Part shown: positions 9,699-19,471 of the stretch, piece by piece
Position numbering within the stretch: position 1 is the first letter of the stretch
Layout of the letters: the number at the start of each line of letters is the position of its first letter
Assembly (NCBI GenBank): GCA_047777345.1
Contig: JBKEEJ010000004.1
Location: 62,001-126,000, forward strand
DNA length: 64,000 nucleotides
DNA from: Anaerocolumna sp047777345
GTDB taxonomy: Bacteria > Bacillota > Clostridia > Lachnospirales > Lachnospiraceae
Direction of reading: 5' to 3'
Notes under the pieces: model-generated
What the model saw: the letters and a program-made list of their open reading frames with translations, nothing else
Told to the model about the DNA's origin: nothing
Databases searched by the model: none
Translations under genes and position numbers: made by a program

Positions 9699-9727
9699 TT
9701 GACAATTCGATTGTTTTTGAGTATTAT
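9699..9727 (+). promoter_or_regulatory. Sigma-A-type promoter for the opp operon
   Basis: TTGACA (9699-9704) and TATTAT (9722-9727) are separated by exactly 17 bases. It lies about 220 bases upstream of oppB, leaving a long untranslated leader. Confidence 0.75.
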
Positions 9728-9806
9728 TTTACATTGTAAGATGATATGAACTCCTATACTTAATATGTATACATATATAATATTTTATCGTATTAAGGGT
9801 TGGGTT

Positions 9807-9850
9807 GCACAAAAATGTGTGTTTTAACATGTTGGGTGTGCCTTTTTTTT
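9807..9850 (+). terminator. Terminator-like hairpin in the opp leader (possible attenuator)
   Basis: GCACA pairs with TGTGC (9807-9811 with 9837-9841), and inside it ATGT pairs with ACAT. Eight Ts follow directly. It sits between the opp promoter and oppB, so read-through would have to be regulated or partial. The rest of 9428-9944 is AT-rich with no supported gene and no riboswitch class I recognise. Confidence 0.5.
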
Positions 9851-9944
9851 TAATTAATTATGAAGTAAAAGTCCACTTGTTAATTCATTTAATGCAATCC
9901 CCATATCATTGATTCAATAATTAAGACAAAAGGTAGGTTATTGT

Positions 9945-10862
9945 ATGGGTAAGTACATTCTTAAGAGAGTGAGTGCAGCTATAGTGACAATATTTTTAGT
10001 AGCCACCATTACTTTTTTTCTGATGAATATGGTACCGGGTGGTCCATTTATAGCTGAAAAGTCTATTAGTGAACAGGCACAACAAGCACTTAAGGAAAAA
10101 TTCGGTTTGGATAAGCCGCTTATTGTGCAGTATAAAAACTATATGCTTAGCGCACTGAAAGGTGATTTTGGCATTAGTTTAAAGCAGCGTGGCCGTACCG
10201 TAGCGGATATTATATCCTCCAAGTTTCCGGTTTCCGCAAGATTGGGCGGAATCAGCGTTCTGGTGGCATTGATAATCGGGATTCCTTTAGGCTGTATAGC
10301 AGCTGTGAACAGAGGAAAATGGATAGATAACGTAATTATTGTAATCGCTACCTTTGGTATTGCCGTACCAAGTTTTGTTATTTGCACGGTTGGAATGTAT
10401 ATTTTTGGTGTTTACTTAGGAGTATTGCCTACTTTTGGCCTGACCTCACCACAGCATTATATTTTACCTGTTTTTGCCCTTGCTTTTTATCCAACAGCCT
10501 ATATTACACGGCTTATGCGTTCATCCATGTTGGATGTAATCGGTCAGGACTACATAAGAACGGCGAGAGCCAAGGGTGTGCCTCCGTTTAGTTCCTTATT
10601 TAAGCATGCTTTACGTAATGCAGTTTTACCGGTTGTAACTTATGTAGGACCTCTTTTGGCTTATACATTAACTGGTAGTTTTATCGTAGAAAAGATATTC
10701 GTAATTCCTGGTTTGGGCGGTCAGTTTGTAAGTTCAATTATGAACCGTGACTATACGGTTATTATGGGAACCACGATTTTTCTAGCTACACTGGTTATTG
10801 TAATGAATACTATAGTTGATATTGTCTATAAAATTATAGATCCACGTATTCAGCTGAATTAG
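9945..10862 (+). CDS. oppB: Oligopeptide ABC transporter permease OppB
   Basis: Inner-membrane permease subunit of a peptide importer, 305 residues with six predicted helices. It starts with the family's typical MGKYILKRVSAAIVTIF and FFLMNMVPGGPF. The EAA-type cytoplasmic loop that docks the ATPases is seen as DYIRTARAKGVPPFSSLFKHALRNAVLPV. It is first in oppBCDFA with only a 12-base gap to oppC. Dipeptide or nickel permeases share the fold; the C-terminal features of the ATPases and the binding protein favour oligopeptides. Confidence 0.93.
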   Translation: MGKYILKRVSAAIVTIFLVATITFFLMNMVPGGPFIAEKSISEQAQQALKEKFGLDKPLIVQYKNYMLSALKGDFGISLKQRGRTVADIISSKFPVSARLGGISVLVALIIGIPLGCIAAVNRGKWIDNVIIVIATFGIAVPSFVICTVGMYIFGVYLGVLPTFGLTSPQHYILPVFALAFYPTAYITRLMRSSMLDVIGQDYIRTARAKGVPPFSSLFKHALRNAVLPVVTYVGPLLAYTLTGSFIVEKIFVIPGLGGQFVSSIMNRDYTVIMGTTIFLATLVIVMNTIVDIVYKIIDPRIQLN

Positions 10863-10874
10863 GAGGAACTGGTT

Positions 10875-11921
10875 ATGAATATGAAAAAGAACGTATTAAG
10901 CTTTCAGTTGAAGGTGGATGACTTTCTGCCTGCTACTGATGAAGAAAAACAAAGTTTGGTGCAGATGCGACCGAGCACCAGCTTTTGGAAAGATGCATTA
11001 CGCCGTTTAGTAAAAAATAAAGTGGCTATGGTAAGCCTGGTTGTCATAATTCTAATTATGATTCTGGCATTTGTCGTACCACATTTTTATCCTTATAAAT
11101 ATGATCAGCAGATTCAAGGTTCTGAGTATTTAAAACCAATGACATATTCTGCACAGGAGCAAGCCCGTATTGACGCGGGCGAAAAAGTATTTCCCCATAT
11201 TCTTGGTACCGACAATATGGGCCGTGATTATGCCGTTCGTGTTATGGTGGGTGGCCGTATTTCACTGATTGTTGGTTTAATTGCTTCTGCAATTATCCTT
11301 ATTATCGGTTCCACATTTGGAGCTATATCCGGTTTTTTTGGCGGATGGGTAGACCTTATCATGATGCGTATCGCCGATATTGTATATACGGTTCCGGATA
11401 TTTTGCTCATTGTTTTAATATCATTTGCAATCAAAGAACCAATGGAAAATCTTGCGACAAAACCTGGTTTTCACTGGATACAAGTTATAGGTGTTAATCT
11501 TATCAGTATTTTTATCGTATTTGCCCTTTTATATTGGGTAGGTATGGCCCGTATTGTAAGAAGCCAGGTGCTTACGTTAAAACAGGCTGAATATGTAACA
11601 GCCGCAAAAGCATTGGGTGCTTCCAACGGAAGAATTATTCGCAAGCACTTACTTACCAATTGTATTGGTACTCTGATTGTAACTACAACTTTACAAATTC
11701 CGTCATCTATATTTACGGAAAGTTTCCTAAGCTTTCTCGGACTTGGAGTAGCTATTCCGCTGCCATCTCTTGGCTCTTTAGCCAGTGATGCCGTAAATGG
11801 CATTAATTCTTATCCATATTTGTTATTATCACCAGCTATTCTGATAAGCCTTATTATCTTAAGCTTTAACTTATTTGGTGATGGATTAAGAGATGCCTTT
11901 GACCCCAAAATGAAGAGCTAA
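10875..11921 (+). CDS. oppC: Oligopeptide ABC transporter permease OppC
   Basis: Second membrane permease of the importer, 348 residues. The N-terminal cytoplasmic extension and TSFWKDALRRLVKNKVAMVSL before the first helix are typical of OppC. The motif HILGTDNMGRDYAVRVMVGGRISL and the EAA loop (EYVTAAKALGASNGRIIRKHLLTN) are present. The start is preceded by AGGAGG. It pairs with OppB to form the translocation path. Confidence 0.93.
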   Translation: MNMKKNVLSFQLKVDDFLPATDEEKQSLVQMRPSTSFWKDALRRLVKNKVAMVSLVVIILIMILAFVVPHFYPYKYDQQIQGSEYLKPMTYSAQEQARIDAGEKVFPHILGTDNMGRDYAVRVMVGGRISLIVGLIASAIILIIGSTFGAISGFFGGWVDLIMMRIADIVYTVPDILLIVLISFAIKEPMENLATKPGFHWIQVIGVNLISIFIVFALLYWVGMARIVRSQVLTLKQAEYVTAAKALGASNGRIIRKHLLTNCIGTLIVTTTLQIPSSIFTESFLSFLGLGVAIPLPSLGSLASDAVNGINSYPYLLLSPAILISLIILSFNLFGDGLRDAFDPKMKS

Positions 11922-11943
11922 GGAATGGAGAGGAGTTAATTTT

Positions 11944-12942
11944 ATGAGTGAATATTTAGTAGATATTCGTAATGAGAGACTTTCTTTTTTCACACCTGCC
12001 GGTGAAGTAAAGTCACTCAATGACGTTTCGCTTACAGTCCGTGAAGGTGAAGTGCTTGGTATAGTCGGAGAAAGCGGTTCCGGAAAATCGGTTACTGCCT
12101 ATAGCCTTATGGGTTTGACCGCACATCCAGGCCGCCTGATCGGTGGAGATATATATTTTAACGGTCATCATGTTAATGAGATGAAAGAGCGCGAATTGCG
12201 CAAAATGAGAGGAAATGAGGTTTCCATTATCTTTCAGGATCCTATGACAAGCCTGAATCCTGTGTACACAATCGGCAATCAGATTATGGAGGCAATTTTG
12301 CTCCATACCGATAAAAATAAAAAGCAGGCCAGAGAAAGAGCAAGAGAGCTGCTGGAACTTGTTGGTATTAATGAACCTGAAAAACGTTTGAAACAATATC
12401 CTCATGAACTTTCCGGCGGTATGCGTCAGCGTGTTATGATTGCCATGGCACTGGCCTGTGAGCCTAAGCTTTTAATTGCCGATGAGCCTACGACAGCATT
12501 GGATGTTACCATTCAGGCACAGATTCTGGAACTTATGACAGAATTAAAGAAAAAATTAGGCATGGCTATTATCCTCATAACCCATGATTTGGGTGTGGTT
12601 GCAGGTATGTGTGACCGTATTGCTGTTATGTATGCAGGCAGAATAGTTGAGACAGGATCAGTAGATGACATATTTTATCATCCGTCTCATGAATATACAA
12701 AAGGATTGCTTCAAAGTGTTCCTAAGTTAAATGAGGAAGAACATAAGAAATTGATTCCTATTGAAGGACAGCCTGTGGATTTGTTAAATCCGCCGGCAGG
12801 ATGTCCATTTGCACCCCGCTGCAAATCCTGTATGAAAATTTGCCTTCGAGCTATGCCGGAGTATACTGACCTTGGTAATAATCACTACAGCGCATGCTGG
12901 CTGCTGGATAAGGCCAAATTTGAAAAGGAGGAGCAGGCCTGA
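11944..12942 (+). CDS. oppD: Oligopeptide ABC transporter ATPase OppD
   Basis: Cytosolic ATPase of the importer, 332 residues. It shows Walker A GESGSGKS, Q-loop FQDPMTSLNP, signature LSGGMRQR, Walker B LLIADEPTTALD and the H-loop ITHDLG. The C-terminal peptide-transporter domain includes the cysteine-rich CPFAPRCKSC...C, known in the family to hold an Fe-S cluster. Its stop overlaps the oppF start (TGATGG), showing translational coupling. Confidence 0.95.
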   Translation: MSEYLVDIRNERLSFFTPAGEVKSLNDVSLTVREGEVLGIVGESGSGKSVTAYSLMGLTAHPGRLIGGDIYFNGHHVNEMKERELRKMRGNEVSIIFQDPMTSLNPVYTIGNQIMEAILLHTDKNKKQARERARELLELVGINEPEKRLKQYPHELSGGMRQRVMIAMALACEPKLLIADEPTTALDVTIQAQILELMTELKKKLGMAIILITHDLGVVAGMCDRIAVMYAGRIVETGSVDDIFYHPSHEYTKGLLQSVPKLNEEEHKKLIPIEGQPVDLLNPPAGCPFAPRCKSCMKICLRAMPEYTDLGNNHYSACWLLDKAKFEKEEQA

Positions 12943-13919
12943 TGGATAATAAAAAATTAGTTGAAGTAGAACACCTAAAACAGTACTTCCCGGTTAAAGG
13001 GGGAGGCTTATTTGAGAAAAAAGTTGTAAAAGCCGTGGATGATGTTTCTTTCTATGTAAACAAGGGTGAAACGTTAGGTTTGGTAGGTGAGTCAGGGTGC
13101 GGCAAAACTACCACGGGACGTACCCTGTTACGTCTTTATGAACCAACCGGCGGAAAGATTATTTATGACGGCAAAGATATTACAAAGGTTAACATGCTGC
13201 CTTACCGAAGAAAAATGCAGATTGTATTTCAGGATCCTTATGCCAGCCTTGATCCTCGTATGACAGTTGGTGATATTGTTGGTGAGGCCATTGATATACA
13301 CAAACTTGCTGCAAATAAAAAAGAACGCCGTGACCGAATTATAGAACTGTTAAGTCTGGTTGGATTAAATTCCGAACATGCCAACCGTTATCCTCACGAA
13401 TTTTCCGGCGGACAACGCCAGCGTGTCGGCATAGCCCGTGCCTTGGCCGTAAATCCGGAATTTATCGTATGTGATGAACCGATTTCCGCATTGGACGTAT
13501 CCATTCAGGCACAGGTAGTTAATATGTTTGAAGAACTTCAGGAAAAACTGGGACTTACTTATTTGTTTATTTCCCATAACTTAAGTGTAGTAAAACATAT
13601 TTCCAATCGTATCGGTGTTATGTATCTAGGTAAGTTAGTGGAACTGGCTGACAGCTTGGAGTTAATTAATCACAGTGTTCATCCTTATACACGGAGTTTA
13701 ATTTCAGCAATACCTGTGGCGGATCCGATTGTTTCAAGGCAATCCAATCGAATTGTACTAAAAGGCGATGTTCCAAGCCCTGTTAATCCGCCGTCGGGAT
13801 GCCGTTTCCGTACACGTTGTCCTTATGCTACCGAAAAGTGTGCCGAGGTAGAGCCGGAGTTTAAAGAAGTTTCACCCGGACATTATGCGGCATGCCATCA
13901 TTTGGACCGTGTGAAATAA
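12942..13919 (+). CDS. oppF: Oligopeptide ABC transporter ATPase OppF
   Basis: Second ATPase of the importer, 325 residues, forming a heterodimer with OppD. It carries Walker A GESGCGKT, signature FSGGQRQR, Walker B FIVCDEPISALD, H-loop ISHNLSV and a C-terminal CRFRTRCPYATEKC cysteine cluster. It overlaps oppD by one base. A stem-loop follows, then oppA. Confidence 0.95.
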   Translation: MDNKKLVEVEHLKQYFPVKGGGLFEKKVVKAVDDVSFYVNKGETLGLVGESGCGKTTTGRTLLRLYEPTGGKIIYDGKDITKVNMLPYRRKMQIVFQDPYASLDPRMTVGDIVGEAIDIHKLAANKKERRDRIIELLSLVGLNSEHANRYPHEFSGGQRQRVGIARALAVNPEFIVCDEPISALDVSIQAQVVNMFEELQEKLGLTYLFISHNLSVVKHISNRIGVMYLGKLVELADSLELINHSVHPYTRSLISAIPVADPIVSRQSNRIVLKGDVPSPVNPPSGCRFRTRCPYATEKCAEVEPEFKEVSPGHYAACHHLDRVK

Positions 13920-13940
13920 CGGACTTTAATTTAATCAATC

Positions 13941-13960
13941 TCACCTCAACAAAGAGGTGA
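13941..13960 (+). promoter_or_regulatory. Stem-loop between oppF and oppA
   Basis: TCACCTC pairs with GAGGTGA around a six-base loop, with no T run after it. It is probably an mRNA-stabilising or processing hairpin that lets oppA accumulate above the membrane subunits, as is common for binding-protein genes. That role is inferred. Confidence 0.45.
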
Positions 13961-13993
13961 ATTGTATATACCTAAATCTAAGGAGGGAAATTT

Positions 13994-15688
13994 ATGAAAA
14001 GAAAATTATCATTATTCTTAGTACTAGTTATGGTACTTACCATGGCATTAAGCGGCTGCGGTAAGAAAGAAACTAGTGACGATGGTAATACTGCAAGTGA
14101 CAATACCGGCAGCAGTACCACCAGCGAAGCAACTGATAACACTAAATCATCTGATGGTGAAAAACAGCTTGTTGCGCAAATCGGGCCTAACCCGGAAACT
14201 CTTGACCCAGCATTAAACAGTGCAATTGACGGTGCAAACATGATTTTATTTGCATTCGATACTTTGTTAGCAATCGATAAGGATAACAAGGTTATACCTG
14301 GCGCTGCTGAGTCCTATGAAGTAAGTGACGATGGCCTTACATGGACTTTCCACTTACGTGACGGTTTAAAATGGTCTGATGGATCAGATTTAACTGCAAA
14401 TGATTTCGTTTACAGCTGGAAACGTGTAGCTGATCCTAACACTGCAGCACCTTACGGTGAAACAGTTCTTGGTATGGTTAAAGGTTTTGATGAAGCCGCA
14501 GCAGGGGATCCGGATGCATTGGCTGTATCCGCACCGGATGACAAAACTTTCAAAGTTGAACTTTCACATCCTTGCGGATATTTTGATAAACTTGCCGCAT
14601 TTGGCGTACTTAGCCCTGTAAACCAGAAAACAATTGAAGCCAATGGTGATGCATGGGCAACTAAACCGGAAACTTATATCAGCAACGGCCCTTTCTATAT
14701 GTCAGAATGGGTACCTGGTTCTCATATTACATTTACTAAGAATCCATATTACTGGAATAAAGACGCTATTAAATTGGATTCCATTAAACTGCTTCTCATT
14801 GAGGATTCCAATGCCTCATATGCTGCTTACCAGAATGGCGAAGCTATGATGATTAAGGATGTACCTACCGCGGAAATACCTTCACTGCAGGGTAATCCGG
14901 AATTCCATGTTGAACCTCTTTTAGGAACATATTATATTGACCTTAACTGCACACTTCCTCAGTTCTCTGATTCAAGAGTACGTCAGGCTTTAAGCCTTGC
15001 AATTGACAGAAAATATGTGGCTGAGACCTTAATGCAGGGAACTTATACGGCAGCATCCAGTTTTGTTGGTCCTGACGTTGTTGACTGGGACGGAAGCAAT
15101 TTTATGGATAATGCTAACGGTGGCAAACCTTACATTGATGTTAATGATTATGAAGGAAATCTTGAAAAAGCAAAAAAATTACTTGCTGAAGCCGGATATC
15201 CCAATGGCGAAGGTTTCCCTGTAATCAATTACTCTACAAATGATTCCGGTTACCACAAAGTTGTAGCACAGTATCTGCAAAACGCATGGAAAGAACTGGG
15301 TATTACCGTTAATGTTAACGTAGTTGAATGGGCTTCCTTTACACCGATGCGTCGTGCCGGTGATTATGAAGCAAGCCGTGACGGTTGGGTATTTGACTAT
15401 AACGATCCTTCCAACATACTGGAACTTATGGTTAGCACCAACGGTAACAACAATGCAAAATACAGCAATCCTGATTATGATGCTATAATGCAAAAGGCAG
15501 CTTCTGAAACAGATGCAAAGACTCGTTTTGATTTACTGCATCAGGCAGAAGATATCGTTATGAAGGATGCGGCTGTTATTCCATTAGCTTATTACAATGA
15601 CTTCTATTTACAGAGTGACAAGATTACTGGTTCCTGGCATTCTCCTTACGGATACTGGTACTTCCAGTATGCTGATATTACTGAATAA
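13994..15688 (+). CDS. oppA: Oligopeptide-binding lipoprotein OppA
   Basis: Extracellular lipid-anchored peptide-binding protein of solute-binding family 5, 564 residues. The signal peptide ends in the lipobox ALSGC, giving a lipidated cysteine, followed by a Ser/Thr/Asp-rich linker to about residue 55. The mature domain has the family's NPETLDPALNS start, DGLTWTFHLRDGLKWSDG, and WKRVADPNTAAPYG. The last of five opp genes, it sits 74 bases after oppF behind AGGAGG and ends at a bidirectional terminator. No repressor gene is adjacent. Confidence 0.95.
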   Translation: MKRKLSLFLVLVMVLTMALSGCGKKETSDDGNTASDNTGSSTTSEATDNTKSSDGEKQLVAQIGPNPETLDPALNSAIDGANMILFAFDTLLAIDKDNKVIPGAAESYEVSDDGLTWTFHLRDGLKWSDGSDLTANDFVYSWKRVADPNTAAPYGETVLGMVKGFDEAAAGDPDALAVSAPDDKTFKVELSHPCGYFDKLAAFGVLSPVNQKTIEANGDAWATKPETYISNGPFYMSEWVPGSHITFTKNPYYWNKDAIKLDSIKLLLIEDSNASYAAYQNGEAMMIKDVPTAEIPSLQGNPEFHVEPLLGTYYIDLNCTLPQFSDSRVRQALSLAIDRKYVAETLMQGTYTAASSFVGPDVVDWDGSNFMDNANGGKPYIDVNDYEGNLEKAKKLLAEAGYPNGEGFPVINYSTNDSGYHKVVAQYLQNAWKELGITVNVNVVEWASFTPMRRAGDYEASRDGWVFDYNDPSNILELMVSTNGNNNAKYSNPDYDAIMQKAASETDAKTRFDLLHQAEDIVMKDAAVIPLAYYNDFYLQSDKITGSWHSPYGYWYFQYADITE

Positions 15689-15743
15689 TTATATTCATCA
15701 TCAGTACATCATTTAATAGAATGAAAACCTTGTAAAAAGGCAA

Positions 15744-15793
15744 TAAAAAGAGATGATAAATCCATCGATATATTGGATTATCATCTCTTTTTC
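15744..15793. terminator. Bidirectional terminator between oppA and the Ca2+-ATPase gene
   Basis: GAGATGATAAATCCA pairs with TGGATTATCATCTC, with A5 before and T5 after, so it works on both strands for the two converging genes. Confidence 0.88.
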
Positions 15794-15814
15794 ATATTAT
15801 CCTTTTACAGATTG

Positions 15815-18550
15815 TTATTTTTTCCCTTTCTGCAATTCTACAACAACGATAGGAAGAAAGGATAAAACCAGTACGATAGACCATTGGGCCACAGATAAGG
15901 GAACAACTTTAAATACTGAGGCCAGTGGCTTTAAGGATATCACTATGATTTGCAGGAAGGAACATATTATAAAGGAGAGAAGCAGCTTTATGTTGGAGAA
16001 TAATCCGATTTTTGTCAGGGAATGTTCGCTTCTCATATTAAAGGAATGAAACAGCTGGGACAGGCTTAACACGGCAAATGCCATGGTACGGCCCACATAT
16101 GGGGTTATATTGCTTGCTATTTCTACCGTACTGCCGTGCCGCAACAGAGTATCACTAATACTTTGGCTGTCAAAAAAACGAATACCGATAATAAATGCCA
16201 GGAGAGATAAAAAGCCGATTAAAATTCCTTCTATAATAATTTTTAAAACTAATCCGTCTGCAAACATACCTTTATCCGGTGGAATTGGTTTCTTTTTCAT
16301 TATATCTTTTGCTGCAGGTTCCACACCCAGAGAAATAGCCGGCAGGGAATCGGTCACCAGATTTACCCATAAAAGTTGAACGGCTAAAAGCGGAGAGGGA
16401 AGATTCATCAATATGGCTGCGAAAATCGTTATGATTTCACCGATATTACAGGAAAGCAGAAAGTGGATGGCTTTTTTAATATTATCGTATATGCCCCGGC
16501 CTTCTCTTACGGCAGATACAATTGTGGCAAAATTATCATCCGTAAGAATCATATCGGCGGCATTTTTTGCCACATCCGTTCCGGTTATTCCCATGGCACA
16601 TCCAATATCGGCAGCCTTTAAGGCAGGTGCGTCATTGACACCGTCTCCGGTCATGGCTACTACTTCGCCTCTTGCCTGAAACGCCTTTACTATCCGGACT
16701 TTATGTTCCGGTGAAACTCTTGCGAAAACTTTGTAGCGGGGAATTTTTGCAATAAGGGTATCCTGATCCGTCTGATTTAATTCCTGTCCGGTCATAGCCA
16801 AATCTTCACCGGTCATAATATTTAGTTGCTTTGCAATAGCACAGGCTGTGGTTATATGGTCGCCGGTTATCATAACCGGTTTAATTCCGGCCATCTGACA
16901 GGTTAAAACTGCTTCGGCCACTTCTTCCCTAGGAGGGTCTATCATACCAATTAAGCCGACAAAGGTTAATCCGTTTTCCAGATACTTTATGATATCTTCC
17001 GTGGTGTTATGAGTGGGGGAAGTTTTTTTTCTTAACTCAGCCTCAGAGGGAATATCTTTATAGGCAACGGCTATTACACGAAGGGCCCGTTCTGCCATTC
17101 CCTGATTTAATCGGTTCAAAGACTGTATATGGGCTTTGGTCATAGGAACCTGCCTGCCATTCAGATAAATATGAGTGCATTTATTAAGCAAAACATCAAA
17201 AGCACCTTTGGTAATGCTTCTGATATTGCCGGAAGGGTAATTATGTACTGTTGTCATTAATTTTCTGGCAGAGTCAAAAGGAATTTCAAAAATTCGCGGA
17301 TTGGTTGCGTCCAGTTTTGGTTTCAGAAGATTGATCTGGTAGGCAGCCATAACCAGTGCTTTTTCCGTCGGTTCTCCTGCGGCGGTAATGGTGGCTTTTT
17401 TTCCTTTTCCGGAAGTTTGTAAAATAGAATCATTGCAAAGGACCCCAAGAGATAATAAAAACTGGCTGAATAAGCTGTCAGGGTGTTCTTTTCCCGAAAC
17501 GGAAGCCAGTTCTGTTACCGTCATTTTATTCTGGGTGAGAGTACCTGTTTTATCGGAACAGATAACGGTGGCACTTCCTAATGTCTCCACAGCGGGGAGC
17601 TTGCGGATAACCGCATTTTTTTTGGCCATACGCTGAACCCCAAGAGATAACATAATGGTTACAATGGCAGGAAGCCCTTCCGGGATAGCCGCAACGGCAA
17701 GACTTACCGAAGTCATAAACATATCAAAAATGGGCCGGTTTTTCATGATACCGATTAAAAAAATAGCAATGCAGATTAATAATGCCGCTATACCCAGTGC
17801 TTTTCCGGTATCAGCAAGCCGCTTTTGCAAAGGGGTCATAGGTGTGTCGTCTTCCATTATAAGTTTTGCAATATGACCCACTTCGGTATTCATTCCTGTG
17901 GCTGTGACCACCGCAGTGCCTCTTCCATAGGTTACAATTCCGGTTGCCATAATCATGTTACGGCGGTCTGCCAGTAAAGTATCCGGATTTAAGAGAACAT
18001 CTGCATCTTTTTCTACCGGATGGGATTCTCCCGTTAATGAGGCTTCGTCTACTTTTAAGTTTACGGATGTCAAAAGCCTGGCATCAGCAGGAACAAAGTG
18101 ACCGGTTTCAAGATATATAATGTCACCCGGAACCAGCTCTTTGGCGTCAATTGTAGTAATCTCATGTTCTCTTAAAACCTGTGCGGCAGGAGCAGACATT
18201 TTCTGTAAAGCTTCCAGAGATTTTTCCGCTTTTGCTTCCTGAAGAACTCCAAGAAGCGCGTTAAGGGTAATAATAAGCAGAATAATAACCGGATCGACAA
18301 AGTCCAGCTCCCCATGGAGTAAGGATACCAAAAAGGATACAATGGCGGCACAGATTAAGGTAATAATCATAAAATCAGAAAACTGACTGAAGAATTTTAT
18401 GAGAATACTTTTTTTCTTTTTTGTTTCTAATATGTTTAAGCCATATTTTTTCTGTCTTTTGATAACTTCTTTTTTAGATAAGCCTTCTGTTTGTGAAGTT
18501 TCCAGTATTTTTAAAGCTTCTTCTTTAGTAATCGTATGCCAGTTCATCAT
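15815..18550 (-). CDS. Calcium-type P2 ATPase
   Basis: Cation-transporting P-type ATPase of 911 residues, resembling SERCA/PMCA-like bacterial Ca2+ pumps that export calcium. Visible features are the TGES loop in DEASLTGESHPVEKD, the phosphorylation site CSDKTGTLTQN, and the hinge MTGDGVNDAPALKAAD. The membrane Ca2+ ligands expected from SERCA are present: PEGLP in M4, NIGE in M5 and NLVTDSLPA in M6, suggesting both calcium sites may exist. The start follows GGGGG. It lies 73 bp downstream of a DedA gene on the same strand, probably in one transcript. A manganese-specific role cannot be excluded. Confidence 0.92.
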   Translation of the reverse strand: MMNWHTITKEEALKILETSQTEGLSKKEVIKRQKKYGLNILETKKKKSILIKFFSQFSDFMIITLICAAIVSFLVSLLHGELDFVDPVIILLIITLNALLGVLQEAKAEKSLEALQKMSAPAAQVLREHEITTIDAKELVPGDIIYLETGHFVPADARLLTSVNLKVDEASLTGESHPVEKDADVLLNPDTLLADRRNMIMATGIVTYGRGTAVVTATGMNTEVGHIAKLIMEDDTPMTPLQKRLADTGKALGIAALLICIAIFLIGIMKNRPIFDMFMTSVSLAVAAIPEGLPAIVTIMLSLGVQRMAKKNAVIRKLPAVETLGSATVICSDKTGTLTQNKMTVTELASVSGKEHPDSLFSQFLLSLGVLCNDSILQTSGKGKKATITAAGEPTEKALVMAAYQINLLKPKLDATNPRIFEIPFDSARKLMTTVHNYPSGNIRSITKGAFDVLLNKCTHIYLNGRQVPMTKAHIQSLNRLNQGMAERALRVIAVAYKDIPSEAELRKKTSPTHNTTEDIIKYLENGLTFVGLIGMIDPPREEVAEAVLTCQMAGIKPVMITGDHITTACAIAKQLNIMTGEDLAMTGQELNQTDQDTLIAKIPRYKVFARVSPEHKVRIVKAFQARGEVVAMTGDGVNDAPALKAADIGCAMGITGTDVAKNAADMILTDDNFATIVSAVREGRGIYDNIKKAIHFLLSCNIGEIITIFAAILMNLPSPLLAVQLLWVNLVTDSLPAISLGVEPAAKDIMKKKPIPPDKGMFADGLVLKIIIEGILIGFLSLLAFIIGIRFFDSQSISDTLLRHGSTVEIASNITPYVGRTMAFAVLSLSQLFHSFNMRSEHSLTKIGLFSNIKLLLSFIICSFLQIIVISLKPLASVFKVVPLSVAQWSIVLVLSFLPIVVVELQKGKK

Positions 18551-18623
18551 AAAAACCCCCGTGTTAAGTCATTATTTTTTCAGTATGTCTTAGCTAATTA
18601 TATGATTCAGGTTGTCAAACCAT

Positions 18624-19208
18624 TCACTTGTCTTTTTTTATACGAATTAGAATTATCATACTGAGAAAAACCGCAAGTGGCAGTATAATATCTTTATAAC
18701 GCTCATAATAAACTCCTGCGTTATTCCATTTTTCACGCAAAAGATACCCCAGGCCAATCAGTATGGCATTCCATACCGTAATGCCAACAAAAGACGACAA
18801 AAGATATGGAATCAGGCTTTGACCGGCTGCGCCTGCAATAAATGCAATATAAGTTCTGCATATGGGTATTAGCCGTCCGATGCAAACAGCCAGGTTACCA
18901 TATTTTTTAAACTTTTCCTGAGAAACAGATATGCCTTTTTCTGTTTTGGGAAACCTTTTGATTAATCTGTTAATCAGCACATTGCCTCCGAGTCTTCCGA
19001 TACCATAGCAAATAGTAGTGCCTATGAGTCCTGCCAGTACGCTTAAAAGTAATATAACCGGATAACTTATATGGCTTAAGGAAGCAACGGCACCGGAAAA
19101 GGGCAGAACAATTTCACTGGATATGGGAAAACAGGCGTATTCAATCAGAATAATAAAAAACATGGCCAAAAGCCCATATTCATAAATCAGGTTGGTAAAA
19201 TAACTCAT
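18624..19208 (-). CDS. DedA-family membrane protein
   Basis: Integral membrane protein of 194 residues from the DedA/SNARE-associated family, some members of which flip undecaprenyl phosphate or phospholipids. The family motif GRLIPICRTYIAFIAG is present, along with the N-terminal re-entrant region FPISSEIVLPFSGAVAS. About five hydrophobic segments are seen, and the C terminus ends RIKKDK. It is the first gene of a leftward pair with the Ca2+-ATPase. The substrate cannot be told from sequence. Confidence 0.85.
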   Translation of the reverse strand: MSYFTNLIYEYGLLAMFFIILIEYACFPISSEIVLPFSGAVASLSHISYPVILLLSVLAGLIGTTICYGIGRLGGNVLINRLIKRFPKTEKGISVSQEKFKKYGNLAVCIGRLIPICRTYIAFIAGAAGQSLIPYLLSSFVGITVWNAILIGLGYLLREKWNNAGVYYERYKDIILPLAVFLSMIILIRIKKDK

Positions 19209-19273
19209 GGAAACTCCTGAGACTGTTTATTAAAGTATATTAATACGAAAGATGAAACATGCTAAGTTTGGTC

Positions 19274-19302
19274 TTAACAAATTCCGTCTATAATGGTATA
19301 AT
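19274..19302 (+). promoter_or_regulatory. Sigma-A-type promoter for the L,D-transpeptidase gene
   Basis: TTAACA (19274-19279) and TATAAT (19297-19302) are 17 bases apart, about 170 bases upstream of the start codon. Confidence 0.6.
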
Positions 19303-19471
19303 TTAGTACAATCGGGTAAAATAAAATTAAATACAATGGAGCTTACGGATTCATAAATTTGAAATGATTTTGCCATAAGAATAACACATTCTCATTATAT
19401 GTTAATAACAATTGCTCTGTTTTAATTACCTTAACTTAAATAAAATAAAACTAATCTGTAAGGAGTAAAGA

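Noticed and set aside
9520..9705. 61-codon minus-strand frame upstream of opp
   Set aside because: Composition is that of random AT-rich DNA, there is no ribosome binding site, and it overlaps the opp promoter.
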